A DNA stretch of 64,000 bases. Source: Sedimentibacter sp. SX930. Its GTDB lineage: Bacteria > Bacillota > Bacilli > Lactobacillales > Aerococcaceae. The position numbers and the translations under genes were made by a program. Positions 37,112 through 45,985 of this stretch are shown here, in pieces. Every line of letters starts with the position of its first letter. Position 1 is the first letter of the stretch. The notes below the pieces were generated by a model. The model worked only from the letters and a program-made list of their open reading frames with translations. It did no database searches and had not been told where the DNA came from. Location of the stretch: assembly GCA_002155105.1 (NCBI GenBank), contig MUZD01000003.1:62001-126000 (forward strand). The letters are read 5' to 3'.

Positions 37112-37307
37112 ATATAGATTTCTGAGGTGTTCGACATATTCTCAATGTGTTGACCGAACAATTTATTACTACCTTGGGATCCTGTTTATCTCAGTGGATA
37201 ACACGCCTTATCATTTGGTAGTTAGAGACTGGATATTGGAGCCCACCTGCTTATATGCGGGTTCAAAACTAGTAGAATATACTCACCGGCACCATCGGAT
37301 TTCTAAT
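37112..37307 (+). ncRNA. ssrS: 6S RNA
   Basis: No coding frame fits here, but RNA features do. The 5' segment CTGAGGTGTTCG (37122-37133) resembles the conserved 6S start. It pairs with CACCATCGG (37290-37298) with one bulge to form the closing stem, extended by TAGA/TCTA. The centre (CTTGGGATCC near 37175 and later GTTAGAGACTGGATATTGG) is the expected asymmetric bulge region. About 195 nt, own promoter, terminator just downstream, and adjacent to rarA as in Bacillus. 6S RNA mimics an open promoter and sequesters sigma-A RNA polymerase in stationary phase. Confidence 0.8.
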
Positions 37308-37323
37308 AAAGTTTTATACTTTT

Positions 37324-37350
37324 GGAGCTGCTCTTTGAGCAGCTTTTTTT
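37324..37350 (+). terminator. Terminator after 6S RNA
   Basis: AGCTGCTC (37326-37333), TTT, GAGCAGCT (37337-37344) then a run of T's to 37350. Confidence 0.9.
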
Positions 37351-37419
37351 GCAGACTGGAATATACGGGAAAACGTTTCTTGAGCCATTATCCCGCTATT
37401 TCCTTGAGGAGGACACACT

Positions 37420-37722
37420 TTGGTAGAAATGTTGATTGCCGTTTTTTCATTATTGCTGGTTTCGACCGGACTTTTCATGACTTTGAAAGGCCCCACTGTC
37501 TTTGTGTTGGCTCCGGATCGGATCACCGAACAACAACGCCAACAGATTTGGCTTTTTTTCCGCAATGGCGGAGCCCTATACATGTTGATCGGGTTTCTCT
37601 GCTTGCTGACGATTTTCTTCAGGAGCACCCTACTCTATGCATTTGCTGTACTGGTTGCCTCAGGGTATACAGCACTCTTCAGCATCCGCCTGGCCGGCAT
37701 GATGAAAAATCAGAGCCGCTGA
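37420..37722 (+). CDS. Small membrane protein, function unknown
   Basis: 100 residues with three hydrophobic segments (about 3-20, 47-66 and 70-92) joined by a charged loop (APDRITEQQRQQ). The start is a TTG at 37420, supported by GAGGAGG eight bases upstream; no ATG-started alternative has a ribosome site. It opens a two-gene cluster with uspA on the plus strand. I recognise no family. It is distinct from its surroundings only in being hydrophobic, and is probably a genuine small membrane protein. Confidence 0.65.
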   Translation: MVEMLIAVFSLLLVSTGLFMTLKGPTVFVLAPDRITEQQRQQIWLFFRNGGALYMLIGFLCLLTIFFRSTLLYAFAVLVASGYTALFSIRLAGMMKNQSR

Positions 37723-37820
37723 CCATTAAATTCCCGGAAAAAATCGCATACGCTTTCATTTTTATGGAAAGTGAAGTAAAATAAACTTGTAAGCGATACT
37801 AGTTTAGAGGAGTGGTTAAT

Positions 37821-38288
37821 ATGTTTCAAGAGTATAAGAAGATTTTGATACCGGTTGACGGATCCAGAGAATCAGAATTATCCTTCCGTAAAGCAGTGGA
37901 AGTGGCCAAACGGAATAAAGCAGCCATCATCATCACTCATATTATCGATACAAGAGCGATACAGACGCCTACAGGTTTTGAAGGCAGTTTTACGGATGAA
38001 ATCGTCCGCCAATCCAAAACATTGATGGAAGAATACAAAACCTATGCCACTAACGAAGGCATAACGGATGTTCATACCGTCATCGAATATGGCTCACCGA
38101 AAGCCATCATCGCGAAAGATTTGCCTGCCGAATATGGCGTGGATCTGATCATGATCGGTGCGACCGGCCTTAATGCCGTCGAAAGACTGTTCATCGGCTC
38201 CGTATCCGAGTACGTCATCCGGAATGCACCATGCGATGTGCTGGTAGTCCGGACCGACCTCGAGAATAAACCAAAACCAAAAAAATGA
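37821..38288 (+). CDS. Universal stress protein, UspA family
   Basis: 155 residues of the Usp fold: KKILIPVDGSRESELSFRKA at the N-terminus, and the C-terminal ATP-binding motif GATGLNAVERLFIGSVSEYV (GxxGx9GS). This places it in the ATP-binding UspFG/MJ0577-like branch. Such proteins aid survival under starvation and stress; partners are unknown. AGAGGAG precedes the ATG at 37821; the GTG at 37812 overlaps that site. It follows the small membrane protein and ends at a terminator shared with ackA. Confidence 0.9.
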   Translation: MFQEYKKILIPVDGSRESELSFRKAVEVAKRNKAAIIITHIIDTRAIQTPTGFEGSFTDEIVRQSKTLMEEYKTYATNEGITDVHTVIEYGSPKAIIAKDLPAEYGVDLIMIGATGLNAVERLFIGSVSEYVIRNAPCDVLVVRTDLENKPKPKK

Positions 38289-38323
38289 TAGGCAGCGGCC
38301 TAGCCCTTCTGCCTCAATAACAA

Positions 38324-38374
38324 TTCAAAAAAATTCCGGCGCACCATTCAATGGTGTACCGGAATTTTTTTGAA
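38324..38374. terminator. Bidirectional terminator between uspA and ackA
   Basis: TTCAAAAAAATTCCGG, inner CACCAT/ATGGTG, and CCGGAATTTTTTTGAA form a long hairpin with A and T runs on both sides. Confidence 0.85.
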
Positions 38375-39574
38375 TTAATGTTTTTCGCTGAAGCGTACGA
38401 CGTCGCGAGCGATCATCAACTCTTCATCTGTAGGGATCAACAATACTTTGACTTTTGAATCGTCAGTTGAAATGATTCTTTCAACGCCGCGGACATTGTT
38501 CTTTTCATCGTCGATTTTGCAACCGAACCAAGACATGCCATCGATGATGATTTTGCGGGTAGGCGCAGAATTTTCTCCGACGCCAGCAGTGAAGACGATC
38601 GCATCCACACCGTTCATGATTGCAACGTATTGTCCGATGTATTTTTGGATGCGATTGTGGAAGATATCCAAAGCAATTTGAGCTTGCTCGTTGCCTTTTT
38701 CAGCTTCTGTTTCGACATCGCGCATATCGCTTGATACGCCGGATAGTCCCAACAGGCCTGATTTTTTGTTCAGGATGTCAACGAATTCATTGATATCCGT
38801 GATGCCAAGTTTGCCCATCAAATAGGCGATCAAAGATGCATCAATGTCACCTGAGCGAGTTCCCATTGTGATACCAGCCAATGGCGTGAAGCCCATAGAT
38901 GTGTCGATAGATTTTCCACCTTCGACAGCAGTGATGGAACCGCCGTTACCGATATGGCATGTAACGATCTTCAACTCTTCAATCGGTCTGCCCAACATTT
39001 CAGCAGCGCGTTCAGCAACGTATTTGTGGCTTGTTCCGTGTGCGCCGTATTTTCTGGCAGCATATTTTTCATAGTAATCCATCGGGATGCTGTAAAGATA
39101 GTTTACTTTCGGCATTGTTGTATGGAAAGATGTGTCGAATACAGCAACACTTGTAATTTCAGGCAACAATTTCTTGAATGCACGGATTCCAGTAGCGTTC
39201 GCTGGGTTATGCAACGGCGCCAATTCAGCCAGTTCTTCGATTTGTTCCAGGACAAGATCATCCACAAGCGCGGAATCTTTGAAGATTTCGCCGCCGGCAA
39301 CGACACGGTGGCCGACACCTGTGATCTCATCGTAGCTTGAAATGATGTTTAGTGCTAATAATTGATCCAGTAAGTTATGTACCGCGATCTCATGGTTCGC
39401 AATATCTTCCGTTACTTGGAATTTTTCGCCTTCTCCGTGTTTGATTGTGAAGACGGAATCGTTCAAACCGATTCTTTCGATAATTCCGGTTGCAAGAACT
39501 TCCTGATCAGGCATAGCGTATAATGTAAATTTCAAGCTTGAGCTACCAGCATTGATAGCGATGATTTTTGACAT
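38375..39574 (-). CDS. ackA: Acetate kinase
   Basis: 399 residues, ASKHA fold. [76 protein letters not shown] are all family landmarks. It makes ATP and acetate from acetyl phosphate. AAAGGAGAG precedes the ATG at 39574. The upstream neighbour is a YtxK-like methylase, the same ytxK-ackA order as in Bacillus. Confidence 0.97.
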   Translation of the reverse strand: MSKIIAINAGSSSLKFTLYAMPDQEVLATGIIERIGLNDSVFTIKHGEGEKFQVTEDIANHEIAVHNLLDQLLALNIISSYDEITGVGHRVVAGGEIFKDSALVDDLVLEQIEELAELAPLHNPANATGIRAFKKLLPEITSVAVFDTSFHTTMPKVNYLYSIPMDYYEKYAARKYGAHGTSHKYVAERAAEMLGRPIEELKIVTCHIGNGGSITAVEGGKSIDTSMGFTPLAGITMGTRSGDIDASLIAYLMGKLGITDINEFVDILNKKSGLLGLSGVSSDMRDVETEAEKGNEQAQIALDIFHNRIQKYIGQYVAIMNGVDAIVFTAGVGENSAPTRKIIIDGMSWFGCKIDDEKNNVRGVERIISTDDSKVKVLLIPTDEELMIARDVVRFSEKH

Positions 39575-39624
39575 TTTTTTCTCTCCTTTAAATTGACTGA
39601 TTTTTCTTATATCTCTAATAAATA

Positions 39625-40647
39625 TTATATCATCTTTGCGCTCCAATTGTGGAAAATATCCAGGAAAGATTGCATCTTTTGTGCGTTTTTAAGATCTGGA
39701 ATTTCCCCCAAAAGCACTTGTTCAGCTTGAATCGATTTTTCACCATTTTTTTGAACAATAATGATTGATTTTTTCATTCCATTTTTGTGGAACAGATCTT
39801 CCGGAAGGCTCAAAAATGCCTGTATATGAACGGTTTCCTTCAACCACCCCATTAACACAGATGTTTTATCTGTTTCAAAAATGTCAGAAGGAACGATAAA
39901 GATCCCCCAACCAGATTCTTTCAAATAGTTCACATTTTGTTCAAACATTAAGAAATGCGCAAAAGAATTTCCTTCCGAAAAAGCTGTTTTGTAGTTTTTT
40001 GCGCGCTCGTTTACAGGATAATATCCGATTGGAAAATCTGATACCATGATATCGGATGGCGCAATCAACAGTTCCTGCAGGCTGTCCGAATGGGTGTAAT
40101 GGATTTTTTCGGACAATCCCATCAAGGATCCGCTGTTCGCCGCTACACTGATCAACAGGTCATCGTTGTCAACTGCTTCCGCAGTCACTTCATTGCCTCT
40201 GCTTGCCAAATGCGCCAGAACGATATTGAGAAGATTCCCTGTCCCTGCTGCCAAGTCTGAAACATGCAGTTTTTCTGTCTTATCTTTTTTTATTTCTCCG
40301 ATGAAATAAGCGATCAGATACGCAATCGTGTCCGGTGTCATTTGATGATTCATCTGGAGCTTGTCTTCTTTCGTTGCTTTGATGAAAGTCAATTGGATGC
40401 TCTTGCGGATGATTTCCTTATCCAATGCATCCATGTTCATCTTTTTGTAGAGTCTATTCAATCGTTCGACTGCCTCGTTTGAAGGCAAGCCTTCCACTTG
40501 TTGTGCTTTCCCTTCAAAGGAAAGATTTTCCAGCGTTTCGGACAACGCTTCTACATATGAAAGTTCAGCTTCCGTTTGAAGTAATTTGATCGCTTCATCC
40601 ATTAAACCGAAAAGACTCTCAACATTTGTTGCTTTCAAGTCGTTCAC
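39625..40647 (-). CDS. YtxK-like class I SAM-dependent methyltransferase
   Basis: 340 residues. N-terminal helical part (1-100), then an N6-adenine-methylase-type Rossmann domain with SAM motif [15 protein letters not shown] (about 120) and a degenerate catalytic motif [11 protein letters not shown], where type I methylases have NPPY/F. It resembles HsdM but lacks a target-recognition domain. No restriction gene is nearby, so restriction-modification is unlikely. In streptococci and lactococci the orthologue lies beside competence genes, in Bacillus beside ackA as here. The target is unknown. Confidence 0.85.
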   Translation of the reverse strand: MNDLKATNVESLFGLMDEAIKLLQTEAELSYVEALSETLENLSFEGKAQQVEGLPSNEAVERLNRLYKKMNMDALDKEIIRKSIQLTFIKATKEDKLQMNHQMTPDTIAYLIAYFIGEIKKDKTEKLHVSDLAAGTGNLLNIVLAHLASRGNEVTAEAVDNDDLLISVAANSGSLMGLSEKIHYTHSDSLQELLIAPSDIMVSDFPIGYYPVNERAKNYKTAFSEGNSFAHFLMFEQNVNYLKESGWGIFIVPSDIFETDKTSVLMGWLKETVHIQAFLSLPEDLFHKNGMKKSIIIVQKNGEKSIQAEQVLLGEIPDLKNAQKMQSFLDIFHNWSAKMI

Positions 40648-40680
40648 CGTCCCTTACTTTTTGTTGTTCTGTAAAATACA

Positions 40681-40730
40681 AAAAAACCTGCGAAGGAAGT
40701 GACTAATCATTTGCCCCCGCAAGGTTTTTT
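40681..40730 (-). terminator. Terminator after rpmA
   Basis: AAAAAACCTGCG (40681-40692) pairs with CGCAAGGTTTTTT (40718-40730); the minus strand ends in a T run. Confidence 0.75.
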
Positions 40731-40768
40731 GTGTGTATGTAATTGGTTGATCGGCAAAAGTACAAGTA

Positions 40769-41053
40769 TTATTTAGCTGTAGGGTATACAGAAACTTGTT
40801 TTTTGTCACGGCCTAAACGTTCGAAACGAACGACACCGTCAACTTTTGCAAATAGAGTGTCATCTCCACCGATACCGACGTTAGTACCTGGATGGATTTT
40901 TGTTCCGCGTTGACGGTACAAAATCGATCCGCCAGTTACTGTTTGTCCGTCTGCACGTTTAGCGCCTAAACGTTTAGATTGGGACTCACGTCCGTTGGTA
41001 GTAGATCCGCCCCCTTTTTTGTGGGCGAACAATTGTAGATTCAATTTCAACAT
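40769..41053 (-). CDS. rpmA: 50S ribosomal protein L27 (with cleavable N-terminus)
   Basis: 94 residues. The first nine (MLKLNLQLF) are the Bacillota-specific extension; cleavage before AHKKGGGST yields mature L27, whose N-terminus reaches the peptidyl-transferase centre. The enzyme for this, Prp, is encoded directly upstream. The remainder ([40 protein letters not shown]) is canonical. The gene closes the rplU-prp-rpmA operon, 34 bases after prp, with GGAGG before the start. Confidence 0.97.
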   Translation of the reverse strand: MLKLNLQLFAHKKGGGSTTNGRESQSKRLGAKRADGQTVTGGSILYRQRGTKIHPGTNVGIGGDDTLFAKVDGVVRFERLGRDKKQVSVYPTAK

Positions 41054-41087
41054 GTGGTTTGCACCTCCTTATTAAGTAGTACAGTTT

Positions 41088-41423
41088 TTATTGCATTTTT
41101 ATGGTCACATAATCCGGATATGTCTGAGCGACATCTTCCAGCGAATAGAATAGATGCTTCAGTAAAATCTGCGTAATGTATTGCTGTTCCGCTTCCCTTT
41201 CGGAAAGTATTTCTGCATAGAGATACCCGCCTTCATCATCAGCTTCATCAACAAGCATCTGGTAACCGGCTAAACGTTCAACGCTATTCACAGTTTCGAT
41301 GGCCAGTACAGAAACAGCGGCACAGATAATATCTTCGCCTGCTACCCCATACCCGGCATGTCCCGTAATCTCGAAAGAGAGCAGGTTGCCATGGTCATCT
41401 TCTTTAAATTTCACTTCAATCAT
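41088..41423 (-). CDS. prp: Ribosomal-processing cysteine protease Prp
   Basis: 111 residues (YsxB family). The catalytic histidine is in EITGHAGYG (about 22) and the catalytic cysteine in EDIICAAVSVLAIETVN (about 34). Prp removes the N-terminal extension of L27, an essential step where L27 carries it. It lies between rplU and rpmA as in Bacillus and Staphylococcus, 14 bases after the rplU stop. Confidence 0.94.
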   Translation of the reverse strand: MIEVKFKEDDHGNLLSFEITGHAGYGVAGEDIICAAVSVLAIETVNSVERLAGYQMLVDEADDEGGYLYAEILSEREAEQQYITQILLKHLFYSLEDVAQTYPDYVTIKMQ

Positions 41424-41437
41424 GGTTATTCACACTC

Positions 41438-41746
41438 TTATGCTTTGATTGCGTCAATGATTACTTTAGTATAAGGTTGACGATGACCTTGCTTGCGGTG
41501 TGTATCTTTTCTTCTCTTGTATTTGAAAGTAGTTACTTTCTTTTCTTTGCCCTGTTTTTCAACAGTGCCTTCTACAGAAGCACCTGTTACGAATGGAGCG
41601 CCAATTTTAGTTTCTTCTCCACCTACAAATACGATTTCATCAAAAGTTACTTTATCACCAGCTTCAGCATCTAATTTTTCAATGTAGATCGCTTGTCCAA
41701 CTTCAACTTTTAATTGTTTACCACCTGTTACGATAATTGCGTACAT
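41438..41746 (-). CDS. rplU: 50S ribosomal protein L21
   Basis: 102 residues: [20 protein letters not shown] at the N-terminus and [21 protein letters not shown] at the C-terminus, both standard. L21 binds 23S rRNA. First gene of rplU-prp-rpmA; AAGGAGGTG precedes the ATG, and an L21 leader RNA precedes that. Confidence 0.97.
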   Translation of the reverse strand: MYAIIVTGGKQLKVEVGQAIYIEKLDAEAGDKVTFDEIVFVGGEETKIGAPFVTGASVEGTVEKQGKEKKVTTFKYKRRKDTHRKQGHRQPYTKVIIDAIKA

Positions 41747-41756
41747 ATTCTCTGCA

Positions 41757-41855
41757 CCTCCTTATTTTACTTAGACTCGCCAAACGAAGTGCCCTTTAAG
41801 GTCTTATGACTCCCATTCGTGCGGTTGTAGCCGTGGTGCGCACATTTACAACATT
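41757..41855 (-). promoter_or_regulatory. L21 ribosomal-protein leader RNA
   Basis: Minus-strand sequence with GTGCGCACCACGGCTACAAC, then CGCACGAATGGGAG, ATAAGACCTTAAAGGGC and TTCGTTTGGCGAG upstream of rplU matches the Bacillota L21 leader as I remember it (conserved stems around GGCTACAACCGC). It is thought to let ribosomal proteins of this operon control their own synthesis. Confidence 0.7.
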
Positions 41856-41948
41856 AATAGCTTATCAAAAATCCGGCTTCAAGTCAACCTAAATCAAAAC
41901 ATTCGTCAAATAAGGCGCCATTTACTTCACTGCGGACCAAAAATGGTT

Positions 41949-41984
41949 AAACAAAAAACAGGGCAGCTGCCCTGTTTTTTGTTT
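41949..41984 (-). terminator. Terminator after the amino-acid ABC transporter operon
   Basis: A perfect 36-bp palindrome centred on CAGCTG with ACAGGG/CCCTGT and A/T flanks. It works as an intrinsic terminator in both directions. The operon ends at 42031; rplU lies on the other side. Confidence 0.85.
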
Positions 41985-42030
41985 GGACTGTCCAATTTTC
42001 TGCGGACATGCCCTAGCCTTCACAATATCC

Positions 42031-42711
42031 TTAACGGTTCTTGACGAATTCACTTGAGGATACGATCCGGGTACCATATTGTTGCCCGAACTCGGTATCA
42101 TGCGTAACGATCAGAATGCCGGTTCCTCCTGCTGCAATTTCCTGGATCAGCTTTCCGATGCTGTCGGAAGATTCACGATCAAGCGCAGAAGTCGGTTCGT
42201 CAAAACAAAGCACGCGCGGATTCAGCATCATCGCCCGGGCGATCGCAACCCTTTGCTTCTGGCCCCCGGATAAAGTCGACGGCATCGCATTCAATTTGTC
42301 TTCTAATCCCATTTGTTTCAACAATCCGGCAGCTTTTCCCGCCAGTTCTTCGCGGCTGCCCAATTTTTGGGCAAGTGGCGCCTCCAGCAGATTGTCCAGC
42401 ACAGTAAGGTTCGGGAACAAAGCGTAATCCTGGAACACCATGCCGATTTTGTTTTGGTAAAGGCGTCTTTTTTTGCGGTCTGCATATTCTGCGCCCTTCA
42501 ACCCTTGTTTACACAAGACAGCATCCTCAATCGAAATGGTGCCTTGGTCTGTTCTTTCAAGATTATTGAGCAAGCGCATCAAGGTCGTTTTCCCAGTACC
42601 GGAACGCCCCACAAGCACAACAATTTCATTGGAATCGATGTGGAATGAAAAATCATCGATTACGGTTATGTCATGATAAGACTTTGTTAAATTCATCGCA
42701 TTTAATAACAT
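42031..42711 (-). CDS. Polar amino-acid ABC transporter, ATPase
   Basis: 226 residues. Walker A VGRSGTGKTT (about 33-42), Q-loop FQDYALFPN, signature STLSGGQKQR, Walker B VLCFDEPTSALD and switch HDTEF. It belongs to the GlnQ/HisP group that powers uptake of polar amino acids. Last gene of a four-gene operon with permease and two receptors, 15 bases after the permease; the T-box upstream of the operon suggests a histidine substrate. Confidence 0.92.
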   Translation of the reverse strand: MLLNAMNLTKSYHDITVIDDFSFHIDSNEIVVLVGRSGTGKTTLMRLLNNLERTDQGTISIEDAVLCKQGLKGAEYADRKKRRLYQNKIGMVFQDYALFPNLTVLDNLLEAPLAQKLGSREELAGKAAGLLKQMGLEDKLNAMPSTLSGGQKQRVAIARAMMLNPRVLCFDEPTSALDRESSDSIGKLIQEIAAGGTGILIVTHDTEFGQQYGTRIVSSSEFVKNR

Positions 42712-42726
42712 GATTGCCGCTCCCCC

Positions 42727-43362
42727 CTAAAAGTTCCCTTTGGATTCAAGTTTATTCAGCAGCACCGTAATGACAGCCGTGACGGATAAATAGACGATAC
42801 CCACTGCCAGGAACGGCACTAACGAAGCATACGTGTTCGCGGCAATCTGCCCTGCCCGCAACAGTTCCCCGAGACCGATGACATAAACCAAAGATGTATC
42901 TTTTACTAGCGCAATCACTTCATTCCCTACAGATGGCAATACGATCTTGGTGACCTGTGGAATGATGATTTTGAAAAACCCTCTGACCTTACCGATACCC
43001 AACACCGAAATGGCCTCGAACTGCCCTTTCGGGACGGCTGTGATGCCTCCACGGAAGATTTCCGCATAATAGGCGGCATAGTTGATCATATATGCCAGAA
43101 TTGCTGCCGAAAAACGATCCAACGTAATGCCTATCAGCGGCAAACCGAAGAAAACAAACATCAATTGCAGCAGCAATGGCGTCCCTCTCATGATGAAGAC
43201 ATATAACTGGATCAGAAAACCCAGCCATTTCGGGCCGTAAACCCGGATGACGGCAATCAGAAACCCTAACGGAATGCTGGAGATCCCTATGATGAAGAAC
43301 AACTTAAGCGTCATCTTCAAGCCGTCAAGCAATGATGGCAGTATCGTCTGTATCAAGTCCAT
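42727..43362 (-). CDS. Polar amino-acid ABC transporter, permease
   Basis: 211 residues, about five membrane helices, HisMQ/GlnP-type. The EAA-loop equivalent reads YYAEIFRGGITAVPKGQFEA followed by LGIGKVRGFFKIIIPQ. It forms, as a homodimer, the membrane channel for the transporter. It follows the second receptor gene by 32 bases and precedes the ATPase gene by 15. Confidence 0.92.
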   Translation of the reverse strand: MDLIQTILPSLLDGLKMTLKLFFIIGISSIPLGFLIAVIRVYGPKWLGFLIQLYVFIMRGTPLLLQLMFVFFGLPLIGITLDRFSAAILAYMINYAAYYAEIFRGGITAVPKGQFEAISVLGIGKVRGFFKIIIPQVTKIVLPSVGNEVIALVKDTSLVYVIGLGELLRAGQIAANTYASLVPFLAVGIVYLSVTAVITVLLNKLESKGNF

Positions 43363-43394
43363 TTCATAAACCTCTTTCTTACCCTTTATTTTCG

Positions 43395-44195
43395 TTATTC
43401 ACTATAAAACCATTTGTCGTATATTTCATCAAAGGTTCCGTCTTCCTTAATGTCGGCCAAAGCTGCATTGACGCGCTCCTGCAAGTCAGCATTGTCCTTT
43501 TTGAAGGCAACCGCCATCTCGTCTTCCCCGAAATTATCATTCAGGACACGGTAGATGTCTTTTCCTGACTGTTTCATGTAGTAACGACCGTAGACTTCAC
43601 CGACGACGATGGCATCCACGCGGCCTGATTCCAGGTCGCTGAAGGCATTATTATTGGAAGGATAAAGCACCAAATCCCCGCCCAACTTTTCAAATATCCC
43701 TGATGCATCTTCCATGATCTTGTCCACAGAACTGGAAGATTGTTGTGTCGAAACCAACTTCCCTTCCAGATCCGCTTTCGTTTGGATAACGCTGTCCTTC
43801 AAAACGATGATGGCTTGCGCATCCACGATGTACGGTTCGCTCAAGAGGACTTTTTCGGCGCGTTCCGGCGTGATCGCATAGCCGTTCCAGATCATATCGA
43901 TGTTTCCGGAATCCAATTCGGTTTCCTTCATTGCCCAATCAATCGGTTGGAAAACCATTTCGGCCCCGATCCGTTCACCGACAGCTTTCGCCAGATCGAC
44001 ATCGAATCCGATGATTTCATTGCTGTCATCACGGAATCCCATCGGCGCAAATGTGTCATCCAAACCCACGACCAGCGTTTCCTCGGCATCAATCTCCGAA
44101 CTGTCGGAAGCATCATCAGCAGTCCCAGCGTTACATCCAGCCAGCAACAATAAACCCGTTCCGATCAAAACAGCTTTTTTTAGCTTATCCAACAT
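43395..44195 (-). CDS. Amino-acid-binding lipoprotein (receptor copy 2)
   Basis: 266 residues. Lipoprotein signal MLDKLKKAVLIGTGLLLLAGC, lipid-modified Cys at residue 21, then an SBP_bac_3 domain (LVVGLDDTFAPMGFRDDSNE, IDWAMKETELDSGNIDMIWN). It captures a polar amino acid outside the membrane for the adjacent permease. AAGGAGGAAA precedes the ATG at 44195. It is clearly a tandem duplicate of the next gene: the two share long identical stretches but differ in signal peptide and several pocket-region positions (for example 'SEPYIVDAQAII' versus 'TEPYLNNSQIIV'). Confidence 0.92.
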   Translation of the reverse strand: MLDKLKKAVLIGTGLLLLAGCNAGTADDASDSSEIDAEETLVVGLDDTFAPMGFRDDSNEIIGFDVDLAKAVGERIGAEMVFQPIDWAMKETELDSGNIDMIWNGYAITPERAEKVLLSEPYIVDAQAIIVLKDSVIQTKADLEGKLVSTQQSSSSVDKIMEDASGIFEKLGGDLVLYPSNNNAFSDLESGRVDAIVVGEVYGRYYMKQSGKDIYRVLNDNFGEDEMAVAFKKDNADLQERVNAALADIKEDGTFDEIYDKWFYSE

Positions 44196-44225
44196 GCAGT
44201 TTTCCTCCTTCAACAAACGGTAATG

Positions 44226-45023
44226 CTATTCAGCGAACCAAGTTGTATAGATTTCATCGTACGTTCCGTCTTCACGCATATCATTCAACGCTTCGTCAAT
44301 CGCTTCTTTCAGTGCGACATCGTCTTTGCGGAGACCCACACCATATTCTTCATCGCCAAAATTATCGGTAAGAACGGCATACTTTTCCTCGCCTTTTTGT
44401 TTCATGGTGTAACGGCCCAACACTTCATCAACGACGATTGCATCACTGCGGCCGCTTTCCAGGTCGTTGAACACGTCATTGAAAGTAGGGTACAAAATAG
44501 CAGTGCCCCCATCAAACTCAGCAGCAATTCCTGTTTCGTCGGCATTGATGGCATCAAATGCCGCAGATCCTTGTTGCGTCGCAACTACTTTCCCAGCCAA
44601 ATCGGCTTTTGTCTCGATATCACTGTCCGCCATTGTGACGATGATTTGGCTGTTATTCAGATACGGTTCTGTGAAAAGCACTTTCTCTTTGCGCTCTTCC
44701 GTGATGGTGTAACCATTCCAAATCATGTCGATGTTACCGGAAGCCAATTCGGTTTCCTTCATTGCCCAATCGATGGGCTGGAAAGTGATTTCCACATCCA
44801 AGCGTTCAGCGACTTCTTTTGCCAAGTCGACATCAAAGCCGACGATTTCACCGCTCTCATCTTTGAAACCCATAGGTGCAAAAGTATCGTCCAGCCCCAT
44901 CACCAATGTTTCTTTGATTCCTGAATCTTCCGATCCGGTTGCAGAAGAATCCTCAGCAGTTCCTCCACCGCATGCAGCCAATAAACTTGTAGACGCCAAC
45001 AACATTAATGCTAATTTTTTCAT
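44226..45023 (-). CDS. Amino-acid-binding lipoprotein (receptor copy 1)
   Basis: 265 residues. Lipoprotein signal MKKLALMLLASTSLLAAC, lipid Cys at residue 18, SBP_bac_3 domain with MGLDDTFAPMGFKDESGE and IDWAMKETELASGNIDMIWN. It is the first gene of the operon, directly behind the T-box. GGAGGAGAA precedes the ATG at 45023. The duplication with the next gene gives the transporter two receptors, which may widen the range of substrates. Confidence 0.92.
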   Translation of the reverse strand: MKKLALMLLASTSLLAACGGGTAEDSSATGSEDSGIKETLVMGLDDTFAPMGFKDESGEIVGFDVDLAKEVAERLDVEITFQPIDWAMKETELASGNIDMIWNGYTITEERKEKVLFTEPYLNNSQIIVTMADSDIETKADLAGKVVATQQGSAAFDAINADETGIAAEFDGGTAILYPTFNDVFNDLESGRSDAIVVDEVLGRYTMKQKGEEKYAVLTDNFGDEEYGVGLRKDDVALKEAIDEALNDMREDGTYDEIYTTWFAE

Positions 45024-45093
45024 ATTCTTCTCCTCCATATATGTGTACTTTTTTATTACCGAATTTTGTGATGGTCACTCCTCAAGCCGTTTC

Positions 45094-45383
45094 CAATAAA
45101 AAAAGCCCTCTAACTTCCTGCTGAAAGTTAAAGGACGATTGAAGTCGTGGTTCCACCTTTTTTTGCGGCATCTTCACAGAAACCGCCTCATAACGTTCCA
45201 TTCGAAACGTCAGTGCTGTAACGGGCACAACCGAGTCAACCTACTAAGGGCAGCGGATGCTGTCTTTTCGGAATTCTTGCTCAGAGACGTGATTTCACTG
45301 GTTTCTATTGTCTGCTCACACCACCCGCAAACTCTCTGGAAATAGCCAAAAGTTACTTTTTCTCTTCATTGCATTTAGAATTT
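45094..45383 (-). promoter_or_regulatory. T-box riboswitch of the amino-acid transporter (histidine specifier favoured)
   Basis: T-box core GGTGGAACCACG (45157-45146), followed by terminator CCTTTAACTTTC/GGAAGTTAGAGGG and TTTTTTT. Stem I has AGAGAG, a GGTGGTGTGAGC loop, S-turn parts AGTA and GAA, and a base stem AGAGA/TCTCT. Between GAA and that stem lies ATCACG. Reading one base off the stem, as in the valS leader, gives CAC (His, 45291-45289); reading directly after GAA gives ATC (Ile). The polar-amino-acid transporter favours histidine. Confidence 0.8.
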
Positions 45384-45389
45384 AAGACA

Positions 45390-45417
45390 ATAATACCACA
45401 GCGTTCGTTAAATGCAA
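45390..45417 (-). promoter_or_regulatory. Promoter of the T-box transporter operon
   Basis: TTGCAT (45417-45412), 16 bases, TATTAT (45395-45390) on the minus strand, a few bases upstream of the T-box stem I. Confidence 0.6.
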
Positions 45418-45457
45418 GCATTTCATTAAAAAAGATCTCATTCATTTCTCATCATGG

Positions 45458-45985
45458 TCAGTCGTACATCCAGCCCACAAGTTTAAACAATGGGTAATAA
45501 ATTACAATGAACAGCACAATGTTCAACACGATGGTCGGTCCCAAACGCTCAGAAGCGAATGCACTGAAATCAAGCTGCGTAATGTCAATCAAGCTATAAA
45601 AGCCAAATACGAATGAATCAACCAAAACGATCGCTAAGATGAACAACAGAGCCAACACGAAAACATTTTCCGTCAAATATTTCTGCATTTTCTTCACGAA
45701 GTACACGATCACCGCAAAAGCGACTGCGTAAACGCCCAAAATGCCGCTGTAATAACTGTCGAACAACAGCCCGAACAAAACTGCGTACAACTGCATCGGC
45801 TGCTTGGGGAAATAGTAGGAAAAAAGCACGAATCCGAACAGAGCCAAATGCGGCACAAGGATATACTCTTCACTGACGAACTGGCCCGGAAAGGCATTGA
45901 TCAAAAAGCCATCCAAAATCAAAAGCAAGTAAAGCATCACGGGGATGAAATAAGTGTGATGCAAAGATCTGTTCTGCACCATCAC
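45458..45985 (-). CDS. mreD: Rod-shape-determining protein MreD
   Basis: 175 residues, five to six membrane helices (HTYFIPVMLYLLLILDGFLI start, FGLLFDSYYSGILGVYA centre). MreD is the membrane partner of MreC and MreB in side-wall elongation. Overlaps mreC by 4 bp and ends the mreBCD cluster. Divergence is high in this family, so assignment relies on topology, position and the FDxYY-G-LG motif. Confidence 0.9.
   Translation of the reverse strand: MMVQNRSLHHTYFIPVMLYLLLILDGFLINAFPGQFVSEEYILVPHLALFGFVLFSYYFPKQPMQLYAVLFGLLFDSYYSGILGVYAVAFAVIVYFVKKMQKYLTENVFVLALLFILAIVLVDSFVFGFYSLIDITQLDFSAFASERLGPTIVLNIVLFIVIYYPLFKLVGWMYD

Noticed and set aside
37160-37280. Degenerate tRNA-like sequence (CTCAGTGGATAACACG and GGGTTCAAAAC)
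   Set aside because: No acceptor or anticodon stem forms; the segment fits the 6S RNA better.
37068-37784. 238-residue plus-strand frame
   Set aside because: It covers the 6S RNA, its terminator and the membrane-protein gene in another frame; no ribosome site and no homology-like features.
39625-40647. Restriction-modification methylase
   Set aside because: No specificity or restriction gene, degenerate catalytic motif, and the conserved ytxK-ackA order.
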